The notes below the pieces were generated by a model. That model was given only the letters and a program-made list of their open reading frames with translations. It searched no databases and had not been told where the DNA came from. From Merluccius polli (lineage: Eukaryota > Chordata > Actinopteri > Gadiformes > Merlucciidae): a stretch of DNA of 64,000 bases. Numbering within the stretch: position 1 is the stretch's first letter; each line of letters begins with the position of its first letter. Where the stretch lies: NCBI GenBank assembly GCA_030340625.1, contig JAOPHQ010004271.1, forward strand, positions 27,501 through 91,500. The letters run 5' to 3'. Positions 1 through 12,280 of this stretch are shown one piece after another. Made by a program: the position numbers and the translations under genes.

Positions 1-1144
1 CAATACTGGCATGATTATTGTGTTGCCTGCTGTGCAGTATTTAACTCGACGTTTGTCTTTGTTGTGTAATCCTATGACTGTGACTGGATTGGTGCAGTTC
101 CCTTGGCTTTCAGCCAAACCACTCTCTTGTCTTTTTTATGGATGTCATCTCTTGTAGGCCTCACCTTTCTCTCGCTATCGGCATTAATGCCGGATGTTCA
201 CAGCGTTCACATCCACATCATTCGGGTTCTGAATAATTCAGTTTCATCGTGATCTGCTCCGCCCTGGGGAAGCGAATGCCAATGGAACACTGTTGCTAGT
301 CCAGGGGCTCGGGTATCAGTGCAACGTTACGTACCGGGTGGCTCTTAACTGTGTTGCCATTGATACTCAATGTAGCCTCTGCACCACTTTTATGGAGATT
401 TTCATGTATTTGTACTGTACAGCAGCAACTGGAAAGAGCAAAAAAAAGATGAAAAGACAAAAGACAAAGACAAATATGCATGAGGCTAAAGCAGCACCAG
501 CCAGGAACACAAAAATGTGTTTTGTTTTGATTTCACTGTCAGCACATGTCCCTCGATGGTCTTTGATAGGCTGTGAAAATGATGGTTATTGTCTAAGCGG
601 GTGGGTCGGGGCCTCCATCACCTCAGCCACGCATATAGCAGTCATCTGGGAGCCAGTCCGGCCCAGGGGGGCCCAACCTCGTTGTAGGGGAGCCACTCTC
701 CCAGCTGTGGCCCATTCACTGCCCCGCTGCTACTCCTTTATCATCGGAGCAACAGGAGCCCGTGATCATGCGGGGGTATGTTGTTAGTAAAGCTCGCCAC
801 TGGTAGTGGTGGTGGTGGTGGATGATGTCGCCCCCCCCCCCCCCCCCCCCCCACCCCCCCCCCCCACCCCCAACCAGTTTGACTCCATCTGCATTACAGC
901 GGATGAAAGACCTCAGCTCTGAACAGCCGGAGGCTAGCCGCGGCCTGCCTGCAAATCACTATGGAAATAGCTGCTATACTGTTTTTTCCCGCTCCTGAGC
1001 GTCCAAAATGAAAACGGCTAATGACAGGAGAGCGACGTTTTCCGTTCGTTTAGAGACAAGCCTCTCAGCACGAACGTTGAGAAGAGCGTGTGAAAAGGTG
1101 TTTTAAAAGCCAATGGAAGTGCTACTTAACAAAATGGATGGCGG

Positions 1145-1390
1145 CACTGGCGTAACGACGTGATGATGGGCCCCGGTGCAAATAATATTTTAGGGCCCCC
1201 GCGATTGTTGACCCCGGGGGGGGGGGGGGGGGGGGGGGGCGTGCTGCGCGATTGTTGACGGGGGGGGGGGGGGGGGGGGGGGGGTGCTGCGCGAATGTTG
1301 ACAGGGTAGGCCACCCCCGGCGTCTTCATGGGCCCCCCCCGGCGTCTGGGCCCCAATGCACCGGTTGCACCGTCGATAGTTACGCCAGTG
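1145..1390. mobile_element. Short hAT-type MITE carrying G-tract repeats
   Basis: 246 bp with perfect 12-bp inverted ends CACTGGCGTAAC, flanked by the 8-bp duplication GATGGCGG (1137-1144 and 1391-1398). Inside, a short motif (GCGCGATTGTTGAC or close variants) occurs three times, twice followed by pure G runs of 24-25 bases. A related motif with a G run is found at 18530-18550. Confidence 0.85.
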
Positions 1391-2317
1391 GATGGCGGGA
1401 TGGACCAGGTTTACAAATACGCTTGCTGTTCACGACCTAGTCTCATTGGTGGTTTAGTATTGCGATCTTGCTCCTTTTATATTGAAGGAAAAAAAAGTAT
1501 ATGGATTTCATGCTCTGCTTTCCTCACTTGGCGTCTGGATTTCCAAAATGGAGGCCATGCTGAGAGAATGGCTAAGATGTACTTACAGGATGTCCTCTTA
1601 TTTCAAAAGTACTACGTGTATAGAGGTGAAATAATTATGTATTTGTGGATCCAAGCATGTAAAGGCCACGAATACCTTAATGACATCCACCCCATTTTCT
1701 CTTGTATCAAGTTACAAATATGTCTTTTCTTGCAATGACATCCATCATTTCCATATTCTCTTGAGGATGACAAAAAGAGTCCGGGTGCCACCTGAAAGAC
1801 AATACACAAGATCCGGCTAACAAATGAGAAGAAGTGTCTAAAATGGCGTTCCCCGGGCTGTGGCGCTAGGGCAGTGTAAGATAGGTCAGGCTTGTACAAG
1901 GGGAGAAATGAAGTCATGCTCAGTATAGTGCTGTCTCCTGCACTGAATGACCTGATCAACCTGCGTGAGTGGAGTTATCATTTGACTTTAATGGAATAAT
2001 CATATTGTTATTATTGCAGGAAAACAAAAAGAGGCCTAACTGCTTATCACGATAATGAATCAGTGAAAGTGAAATTGTGTTGTGATTACCCTCCAAGGAC
2101 TGCTATAGGCTGCTGACCCAGTGATGATTTACCAAAGTGCTACTCGCTCCTGCTGCCAGCACTGCGAAATTGATGTGCGAATAACATCAATTTATATTCA
2201 ATAAGAAGTCACCAGGAGGTTAATTGATTGCATTATCAGAGAGAGGTCAAAGGTCAAGATATGGGGGAGGTCAGTGTCCAAGTGACTTGCATATTAGTAC
2301 AGTGTGTGTGTTTGTGT

Positions 2318-2363
<46 letters not shown>

Positions 2364-3572
2364 ATGTGTGTGTGTGTGTTAGAAACAGCGCAGCAGAATA
2401 CGGCAGCATGGTTATTCTTCGATGCCTTTCAAAAGACATGACACATTGGTGAGGGTGTTGTTCTACCCTGAATAAATGCTAATTAAACGTCACTCTGCTC
2501 TCACGCGGGCCTCGCAGCGGACGTCTGCGGCTGCGGATGATTTTCATTCCTAATTACCATCCCTGGCTGTTGACTTTGAGGCTCTGCCCGCTGCCGCCAT
2601 GTTTTACAAAACGCAAACACGGCAAGATGCCACATGACCTGCCAACAATTAAATACATCAGGGAAATGATTACCGTTTCAACGTACATTCACAAAGGTAT
2701 GTCGTGAGTAACGTGTTCTTATTTTAACACTGGTTTTGAACGGAGACGCTGTCGATTTATGGCGACAGCGTGCAGAATGTGAAAATGTTCTTCACTACTA
2801 CGACTGCTGCTCGAAGTCTCTTTCCCTGACCTTGTTTGGACACATTTATCCCACAGATGATGTGTTGAACCATTAACAGTGGTACGGTCTGAATACAGGG
2901 AATCATTTAATCATATCTTAATCTTAACAGCCAGTTAAGGCAATTATATAGCCTAAGCCTGACCCCTTTCCTATACTTGCTGATTGCTAGATTTAAGTGT
3001 AGCTGGTGTACATGGAGCTATATGGCATGTCTGTGAGCAAAACAGTGAATATTTTATTATATTTTGTATTATGGGATTCAAGCAGCAGGGACTATATGAC
3101 ACTTGGAAGCGCTTGGAAGATATGACCATTTCTGAGCTAAACATAATGAGAGAATTATGGAAAGTTGATGCTGTGCCTAAAACCGGTGGCACACCAGACG
3201 AGCCACATCACACATCGGAAGACATTTTAGGTCTTGTTCTGTGGTTAATATAATGGGTGGCAATGGATGGCGCTGCATGGCGCTCCAAGGTTTTTTTGTA
3301 ATAGCGCGGCGCTGTCGGACGGCGCTGTCGGACGGCGCTATATGGCAGCGGCAAGTGTGAGTGCTCTCATTGAAAATAATGGTTTCAAATTCATAGAAGG
3401 TTGTATGTCGTCGGATGGTGCGTCCGGAGCCCCGCCCCCTTTTAGAACGGTGGCAAACTCAAGTGTGATATATGGATATTTTTTATTTTATTCCTTTTAA
3501 AATACTATGATAATAGGATGATAATAATAGGATAAATAACATGATAATGCTGTAATAATAGGGAAAATGAAG

Positions 3573-3900
3573 GGTAGCACTTATAACTGCAACTTTGAAG
3601 CATAACGTAGTACATAGTAAATTCATAGTGAATTCATCATTTATAAAGCATTGTTCCTACATGAATACTCATTAGTAAGCAATTAATTATCAGTTATAAA
3701 TTACTTATACGATAATGAGATAATGTTTAAGATAATTTATGAAGCGTAAGTTAATGATTTACAACCGATTTACAATGTGTTATTAATGCTTTCTAAACAC
3801 TTAATAATGCTGCAAATCATGATTAGTTCATGTAGTTAGAAAGCATTAGTTGGCTGTTTTGTGTGAGCTCATCTAAAGTGAGGACTATCTAAGTGCTACC
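3573..3900. mobile_element. AT-rich hAT-type MITE
   Basis: 328 bp with inverted ends GGTAGCACTTA, flanked by AAATGAAG and AAATAAAG, which differ at one base of eight. The interior is AT-rich and without coding content. Confidence 0.72.
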
Positions 3901-5667
3901 AAATAAAGACAGAGGCAAATGGGCACTGGTTATAGTCGGCAAGTAAGCAGCCTTAAAACCCTGAATGCCCATTGGACCCCAGTCCTTCTCCATTGATTGT
4001 CCAATTACTCACCCAATCGTTTGCATCACACATTCCACTCTGTGTTAATTGGAAACAGATTGCAGGAAAAAGTGATTTGACCCACTGAATATCGCAATCT
4101 TCATAGGGTCAAAGTGCTTTGTCACGATCATCATTTGAGAGGGATTTACAATCACCTGCAGTGAGTGGCGGTCGCATCAGTTATGATTTCATACTGCAGA
4201 CTTAATGGCTGAGAATGACTGGAGGGAGGCTGAGGTCTCATTGGCCAGCCTTGAACAAATGGTTCGGAATAATTTCTTTCTTCTTTCATAATTAGTTGAA
4301 GTGATGAGCCAACCATGAGCAGATCTGTTTGGAGACGTTTTAATTAATTGTTAAAAATGCTAGAAATGTGAATAGTTTTTTATGCACTGTGTGTGCTTTA
4401 TATTTCTGTAATCAGAGAATTCCAGATACCACCACCACCACCACCACCATATAATACATAATACAAATACAATTGAAGCGCTTTTAGAAAAAAATGAGAC
4501 GGATGAAACAAACTACTTGATATGTAAATTAGCCCAAAACCGCTTGCTTTGGGCATGTGTAAAAGACCGGAGAGGAGATGGAATTTAGAAATAATCTCAA
4601 CTACCATCTGAAATAACAACCGCAGCAGCAGAGAAATTGGTCAGTCTAATCCTGCAGTGAGGCGAGACACTTTGCCACAAACGGGAGGGATTTTAAAATG
4701 GCGAGGCAGCGATGGCTGTTGATGAATCAATAATGTAAAAATTATAATAATCGCTTTTTAGAATCTGTAAGTGGAACATGTTTTATGCAACTGGGCATAT
4801 TATCATATGTGTTCACAGAGACTCCTGGGAGTTTAAACAGTCATTTCCCTCTATAACGCATCTATGTACTCAACCTCTGGCTCTTGTCTTCTCCCTCATG
4901 TGTGACGAAGTGGATGTTAGTATGCGTTTTTTTTCTGCTCTAAAATTCATGGGGCTCCTTTCAAACATAACATCACTTCATCTGATGACTTCAGCCTCAT
5001 TGAAGTCTTTCTATCCGACTGATCTGAGCTTTTTCATTACTTACTTCCCCAAGCCCCTCTTTTTTCCCCCTCTTTATTGCTCCAACATGCCCCCCCACCC
5101 CCCCCCCAGTCCTCGTCTCCCGCTCTTTCCGGCCTCACTATACATTTCATCGCTCCTTGTTCGCTTCTTCGTGTAAATAATAGATGGAGCATCTTTGAGT
5201 CGCTCCGCCGTAGTTTAAGGACGGCCGAGGTCCCGGAGACAATACTGGGCTATAAGCAGAGCCTGAGAGTCGGGCTGCAGCTGACACTATGGCTGCTGTG
5301 CTATAGATATAAAAACACACTCTGTGCCTTAGAAGCTGATTATAGATCGTTATGCAGTTCATTTTTGGGGAGTGCGTGAGTGGGCGGGTGAGTTTTTGAG
5401 GTGTTAACAGTGTGGTTTTATCTGCTACAATAAGCTAATTTGACATTAATGTGGTCCCCCCCCCCTTACCGCAAATTAGACAAAGCTTGTTCCTATCATT
5501 GAGAGATGTCGTGAATTTGCAGCTTCATTAATTTACAGGATTGCTAAACGCTAAATGCCAGTCAGTTATATTTTATGAAGTAAATATTTAATTGAACAAA
5601 AACTGCTGGAAATAAATTATACTGAGTGTGTGTTCACCCGCTCTGCTTGTTTTCAATGAGCCCATGC

Positions 5668-6540
5668 TTCTAGGTGAGTCTAGGCAGGGGGGAGGAGTCT
5701 AGGTGGGGGGGGGGGGTCTAGGTGGGGGGGGGAGTCTAGGTAGTCTAGGTACTACCTACTACATACTCAATGAGTATGTACTGCATACTGCCTAGTAAAT
5801 GAATGATTAAGTATGCCATTAAGAAGTATACAGCCAATTATCCCAGAATGCATTTCACACCAACCGGCAGCGATAGTGGAGATTTGAAAGCAGGTTGAAA
5901 GCTGTTGTAATTTGTAACTTTATTGACTTGTATTATTATTTCGGTCGATAAAGTCACCCAATGGATTTCCAATGTGTGGTCACTTTATCTAAATGACGCC
6001 TGTTTGGAAATTGACTCCAACGTTTTCGGAGATGTGAGGTGATATCTGAAGGGACGCAGTGCATTGTGGGGCAGTTGAGTCCAGTAAGCTCACGCCGCAT
6101 ACTCAGATATTCTTGCTAATCTAGTATACAAAATCCACATACTATGCAGTGTGAACGCACTACATACTCTATTTGACGTCATACTTAGTAAGACTAAGGT
6201 ACGTTACTATGCGATTCCAAACACAGCCTAAGTGGGGAAGAGTCTAGGTGGGAGCAGTCTAGGTGGGGAGGAGTCTAGTTGGGGAGGACTCTAGGTGGGG
6301 AGGAGTCTAGTTGGGGAGGACTCTAGGTGGGGAGGAGTCTAGTTGGGGAGGACTCTAGGTGGGGAGGAGTCTAGGTGGGGAGGAGTCTAGTTGGGGAGGA
6401 CTCTAGGTGGGGAGGAGTCTAGGTGGGAGCGGTCTAGGTGGGGAGGAGTCTAGTTGGGGAGGACTCTAGGTGGGGAGGAGTCTAGGTGGGAGCGGTCTAG
6501 GTGGGGAAAAGTCTAGGTGGGAGCGGTCTAGGTGGGGAGC
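5668..6540. repeat. 16-bp G-rich minisatellite interrupted by ~470 bp
   Basis: Units of GTCTAGGTGGGGAGGA and variants (GTCTAGTTGGGGAGGA, CTCTAGGTGGGGAGGA) occupy about 5668-5755 and 6228-6540, with some units expanded into pure G runs. The two variant units alternate in a higher-order 32-bp pattern. The interruption (5757-6225) is repeat-like, related to 61166-62050. Confidence 0.85.
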
Positions 6541-6621
6541 CCAGGGCAAGGTCAACAGCAATCAATAGTATTGATGTGATGTGCTGCTGCTGCACCTCCT
6601 TACATGTAAACAAAAATAAGC

Positions 6622-6654
<33 letters not shown>

Positions 6655-6689
6655 CAGGAAAGAGAAATGATGTGTGTGTGTAGAAAGAT

Positions 6690-7640
6690 ACTTTATTATT
6701 TGTCCCCACAGGGAAATTGCTTTGCAGCATAATCACAAGGCATTTCATCATAATATCACAAAGAAACAATAGACTAATAGACTTTACTTCGCACCTTGCA
6801 GTAAATTCGGTGTAGAAAAAAAAAAAAAAAAAAGGAAGAACAAGGCAACTCTTCTCTTCAGCTGGGCGTCCTTAGTGACCAGGAAGGAGGGGATAAGGTG
6901 CTAGTGCTTACCTGTTTAAAAAAATGAATGGCTTGTGGTACCAAATGAAAACTTGGATCTATTTTTAGTAAGTAGGGGGGGGGGGGCGATATTGTCGGCA
7001 AGATGGCAACAGTTCAAATGAGGAGGCAAGGGGGTGCCGCTGTTCAGCCACAATGTTGTTAGCCTTATTCACCTTTCTGTCTCTATAGATGCACACTCCA
7101 TACTTGGTAGAATAATCCTAAACAGTTGGCCGTGTCTGACACTCTTTTTCTGTGCTTCAGTAGCATTACCAAACCCACACATGATGCAGAAGGAGGAGAA
7201 GTGTGTTGTGGGCATTAAAAGATGGCGATTTCTTTAAAAAAAAAAAGTACATTCTTTGTTGTGCTGATGAGGTCAGTCCACAGGTGACATTTAAGGCACA
7301 ATGCCAAGGTACTTGTAATATGTAACGGATGGTATTGGCTCCTCATCGATGAAAGTAGGGTGAGAAGATTGCAGCTTTCTAAAATCAATGGACATTTCCT
7401 TTGTTTTAGAAGTGTTTAGGAGAAGGTTTGACTTCTCACACCAATTCAGGAAATAGTCAAGAACTGGCCCATGCTCCTCCTCCCCATCATATAGGAGGCT
7501 CACCAAGTCAGTATCATCTGAGTACTTAATAAAGTGAAAGGGAAAGTGCAAGTGCAAGAGTTGGTGTATAAAATAAACACAAAAGATGATAAAACGCAAC
7601 CCTGAAGGGAGCCTGTGCAAGTGGTAATTTTGTCAAAGTG
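6690..7640 (-). mobile_element. Rex1/CR1-like LINE fragment, reverse transcriptase and 3' tail
   Basis: On the - strand 7620-7291 encodes a reverse transcriptase piece: FIKYSDDTDLVSLLYDGEE (the catalytic YADD-type box, here YSDD; only the second and third residues are the usual Asp pair), then NLLLNTSKTKEMSIDFRK and YKYLGIV, all typical of Rex1/CR1 elements. The upstream part is frameshifted. About 600 bp further on, 6760-6690 has the CAATTTCCC...GGGGAC-AATAAAGTATC tail common to teleost LINEs. It is dead, antisense in a tspan4 intron. Confidence 0.75.
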
Positions 7641-7969
7641 ACATACCTCCTCTGACCTGCTGGATTCTACAGCTATAAGTGTGTGTGTTTGTGTGTATGT
7701 GTGTGCGTGAGCGAGCGTGTTTTTCTGTGTGTGCGTGCGTGAGATCTATATATTATGTAAGTACATCATTTCCTGGTTGCATGGTCTTCATGCTCTGATT
7801 GATGCATGTAATGGTTGCATTTCAAGTCATTTCAAGGCTTCAGCGAGCACGCTTATCTCCTACGTGGGACACACAACACTCCTGCGGCAGCGGCCATGGT
7901 TACTAAATTAGCTAAACGGCGTGTTTGTTTGTTCTTTGCCATAACACGTGTACACGTCTCCTCCACCAG

Positions 7970-8071
7970 ATCGATTACTACGCCCAGAGGGATCTGAAGA
8001 GGGGCCTGCAGCTGTTTGGCACGGAGGGGAACGTGGGCCTGACCAACGCCTGGATGATCGTACAGACTGAT
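7970..8071 (+). CDS. tspan4: tspan4 coding exon, start of large extracellular loop
   Basis: 34 codons, phase 0 on both sides, encoding IDYYAQRDLKRG through MIVQTD. The acceptor is CTCCACCAG before ATC GAT TAC and the donor is GAT/GTAAGCC. A compound GT/GA/CA microsatellite begins six bases after the donor. A degenerate copy of the 3' part of this exon, including its donor, lies in a ddb1 intron near 49967-50038. Confidence 0.93.
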
Positions 8072-8082
8072 GTAAGCCGTGC

Positions 8083-8120
<38 letters not shown>

Positions 8121-10840
8121 GTGTGTGTGTGTGAGAGAGAGAGAGTCAGAGAGAGAGAGAGAGAGAGAGTTAGAGAGAGAGAGAGAGAGAGAGAGAGACA
8201 CACACACACACACACACACAGTTGCGGGGGCATTTGGTATTGTTCCAGAGTTTTTGGTTTGGTTGTTTTTGTGCTTTGTATTGATCTCCACTCAGATGAT
8301 TTGTGGAGCTGGATGGAGGTGGGTATTGTGTATTTAGATGCCTACAGCACCTTTTATCCTCAGTGCCAGCGCAGTAAGAACAGACTTGAGTTGTAAAGGT
8401 GAAAGTGTGTCCAGGGTGTTGAGGAGTGTGATGGAGCAGAGGAAAAACACTGTGGAGGAACACTACTTCTGGCTCTGGGTTCCCTGGAACTGTCTTTGAA
8501 GTCGTTCAAGATTATATCAAGTGATAATTGAACAAACATTACATAAACCACACAGAAATGTGCACAGCTTCTTGCTTTGGGAAGGTTCTTTGATGTTTTT
8601 CCAGACGATATCAAGTGGTAATTGAACATTTATCCCATATACAGCTTCAACAATAATATACAGTTGAGGATAATACAGACACATTTCTCATTTAAGGCTG
8701 GGCAAAATTAATTGTTGTGAACATTTACTTGCTGCTTTTTTTCCTCAACATTTTCTTTTTTTTAACAAATCAAAGCTTGATGAGTTACTTATTCAAAACG
8801 GTATAATTCTCATCTTCATTGCAGAACACTGTGACAGCAGAACAGCTGTTGAAATTCACATTAAAGCCATTAACGTTTACATTTAATTGATGGCAAATTC
8901 TATATATTTTTTAAATAAATCATTTCCAAATAATCAACCTCATTTGAATTGAATGTCGTATGATTGAATCTCTACTATGTAACTATGTAAATAACACCTG
9001 TGGCTGTGAATGGTACTAGTACGTAATAACGACTGCATTAAATTGGCTAGAATTCAATTAAACTGAAGCCATATACAACTATGACTACTTGGTACTTTGA
9101 TTGCTGAGAAAAACATAAAGTGAAGAAACAGTCAAATATTTTTTTCATGACAAGATCACGTCCCGTATGCCTGGGGTTTAATATTTTACATTTGCAAGAA
9201 TGCACAATATTTTTAGAAGCTGACATAGTTTTATTTTTTCTCTTAAAGCAGGAGCTTTAAGCAGGAGCTACAATTCATATCCCAAATACATAAAATAAGG
9301 AAATGTATTTTTTAAAATTTTTCAACATTCAAATATGGGGTTGGCGAGTTTTCTCAAGTAAATAATTTTTTAATGTTATTCCATTGTTCTGGTCAAGCCC
9401 ACTGCTGCCATTCTGTATTGAGGGTGTATATCTATATATATTTATGTATATTCACTATTTGGTGACATTAGCACACCTGATTGGTTAGATTGCAGATCAT
9501 TTGCAGTTCCATCGGCTACATTCAGTTGACTCGATACACTCCTCGCATGCATACTACTTTACATTTCCTCGAAGATCCTGGCTGTGTGTCAATTGCCAGA
9601 AGGCTTCCGATAACCTTGATACCTATTTAGGAAGCTTCCTTGTTAAGTACCCACTTTGTGAAAGTGCTCCACGAAGTGGGACAGCCTAACCAGGTAGCAT
9701 CACGTTGGGTGTACGTCTATTTATCACTATGGGCTAGCATGGCCGCCGTTTTTTTTTGTCTTCCTTGAAAAAAAATGAAGTCAAATAACTAAGTGAAAGA
9801 AACATAACAGCGGCCAAATGATATTGATGTTACATCGACAAATGAATGTAATTATGGCTTACATGTGTTTATTTAAACGATGAAACGGACAAACTTACGT
9901 TGGTCCTCGTGCTGCACCGTCTTATGGGATATCCAACAGCGACCAGCGAACCATAGGAAGCACCTTAGGAAGCGTCCTCGCAGTTGAGACGCAGGCCCTT
10001 GTGCGTGTAATGGCTTGGACTATTTTCAGTGTTGCTTATCTCTAGACGTGTTTAATTCCATTGAATTAGATCGGTGATTCATTGCAATTTTGCAACTCGC
10101 ATGCATCACAACAAACATTGGCTTGACATTGTTCCCTTTGTCTCAGATTTCAGTGTTGGGTTCCCATTCGCCACCAGAGGCTCAATGTGAAATCGGGCCC
10201 GCGTCAACAGCGCTGCTAAAAGCGGCCTCAGACGAGTCCGCGTCACGCTCCCCAGCTTTCTCTTTGATGTGCTCTGGGTTTTTTTTTTTTTTAACTGCTC
10301 TTTATACTACTTTATATTACTGAAAAAGATACAACACTTCGAAGACACAATGTGCAGAAAGGAGATTTTAGAATAGAGAAGTGCAGGGTGGTGGGAGGAC
10401 GGCGTGTGTGTGTGTGTGTGTGTGTGTGTGGAGAGGAGGGGTGAGGAGCGGAGGGAGGGGGGCTTGACATCAAACGATGGATCCCAGACTCCAGGGCTTT
10501 TTGGATGTCCTTCACACTTTAACGTGTTGGTGTGTGATGATGGCAGCTGGTAGTTAGGTTCCATTAGCCATACAACCATTTTGCCAGACTCTCGCTCTCT
10601 GTCTCAGGATCGAAGGCTCATGGTCTTTGTCATCGTGTGTGTGTGTGTATGTGTGATGTGGCTCACTCGGTGTTGGCTGACTGTGTGTTATAGCATGTTC
10701 TGCAGTGTATGTTTGTATGCATGTAATGTCTAAAAGGCATAGGATCCACCAAAAGGAATTTGGCGGAGACCCAGTAGGGATATAAATTGACTGGGTGGCA
10801 GAAACATGCTGATATGGAAATGTATGTATGCAGATGAGTG

Positions 10841-10925
<85 letters not shown>

Positions 10926-11630
10926 GTGTGAGCACGCTAGTGTTATGTGTAGGTTGAACATGTGCTTGGAGGGATATGGTGGTGTGTGGAGGATGTCTGA
11001 ATGGTGAACATGATTCAGTTTGCATTCTGAATGACATGTGGTTTAATTAAGCAATATTACATGAGAGGGTGCACGGTGTACAGTAATTGTCACTGAAGTG
11101 CCAATAGTGATGGTAAAGCACACCCTCGAGTGTAATATTGTGATTATACAACAGTTACCAACAAAATTAAATATATAATTTAAAAAATGTATTCATATTG
11201 TGGGACAATTCGCTCTCAAAATAAAATAAAAAATGTCTAGTGTTATCGCCGTTTCCCTTGAAATAAATGAGGTTGGACTAGTACCTGGAAAACAACCAGA
11301 CACACTTGTAGACTCCTATGTAATGAAACCTAGTTTACTACTCCAGCAAGTAGGCTGACCCTTAGTAACGACTTAGCGTCAGAGAAGCTTCCTAGTCCCT
11401 GTTGAGTCAGCCAGCCTGTTTCACTCTCGCTCTACTCCTATAGTGGCAGTTACAATGTTGGCATGGAAAATGTATCATTTTAATCAATGGCGGAGTAATA
11501 TTTATAGTGATGAGGCAGCATGGTTGGGTGCGCTGTCATGCTGATTTGAGCATGGTCTAAATGTTGACCAATCAGATGGCTTGGTCGGAACTACCCATTG
11601 TATAATAGGAAATATGGAGGCATGTGTGCA

Positions 11631-11671
<41 letters not shown>

Positions 11672-12212
11672 GTGTGTGTGTGAGAGCATGTCTACCATGA
11701 GGACAGCTGTCTGTTCGCCATCACTAGATCATGCATGCAGAGTCACAGAGTGTATTTGCCAAGAGAAGGCCTGTGGGCTTTATAGGTTCACATACACAAG
11801 GGTGTAGGAAGCATTATTAAGGTGGCATTATTTTGTGAAAAAACATTTCACAAAACATTTCACAATGTAACGTCATTTTCCTGCATTCACATGCCCTTTC
11901 AGGCATGTCTTAGCTATTCCAGCAGGCCATGTAAGACAAGACAAAATTTACTGTTTTTTTTAAGCCCAGCTTACTATATATATTTGTATTTATCTACCTA
12001 TTTATAGAAACCAATATTAATTTGTGATACCTCCGAGACACATGCATGTCCATGATCATTTGGAAAGAAGTTTTGATTTTGACAACATTTTCATGTCGTC
12101 AAAAGCAATTTCACTTACACATTTTATTTAAAAGTGAGATAGTGGATCCTACGCCCACACACAATGAGGTGACCATTATGTATAAATATAATGAATAGTC
12201 GCAGTCTACCTT

Positions 12213-12280
<68 letters not shown>

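Larger units (their letters stand above)
1..7969 (+). other. tspan4 intron (partial)
   Basis: No exon recognised. It holds a poly-C run (831-872), the G-tract MITE (1145-1390), a GT array (2311-2378), the AT-rich MITE (3573-3900), the 16-bp minisatellite (5668-6540) and the Rex1-like fragment (6690-7640). At 3292-3340 a 13-bp word CTGTCGGACGGCG is tandemly repeated. The stretch 4000-5600 shows nothing beyond short simple repeats. Confidence 0.6.

Noticed and set aside
293..787. 164-codon open frame on the + strand
   Set aside because: No domain and no splice continuity with the tspan4 exons; likely chance.
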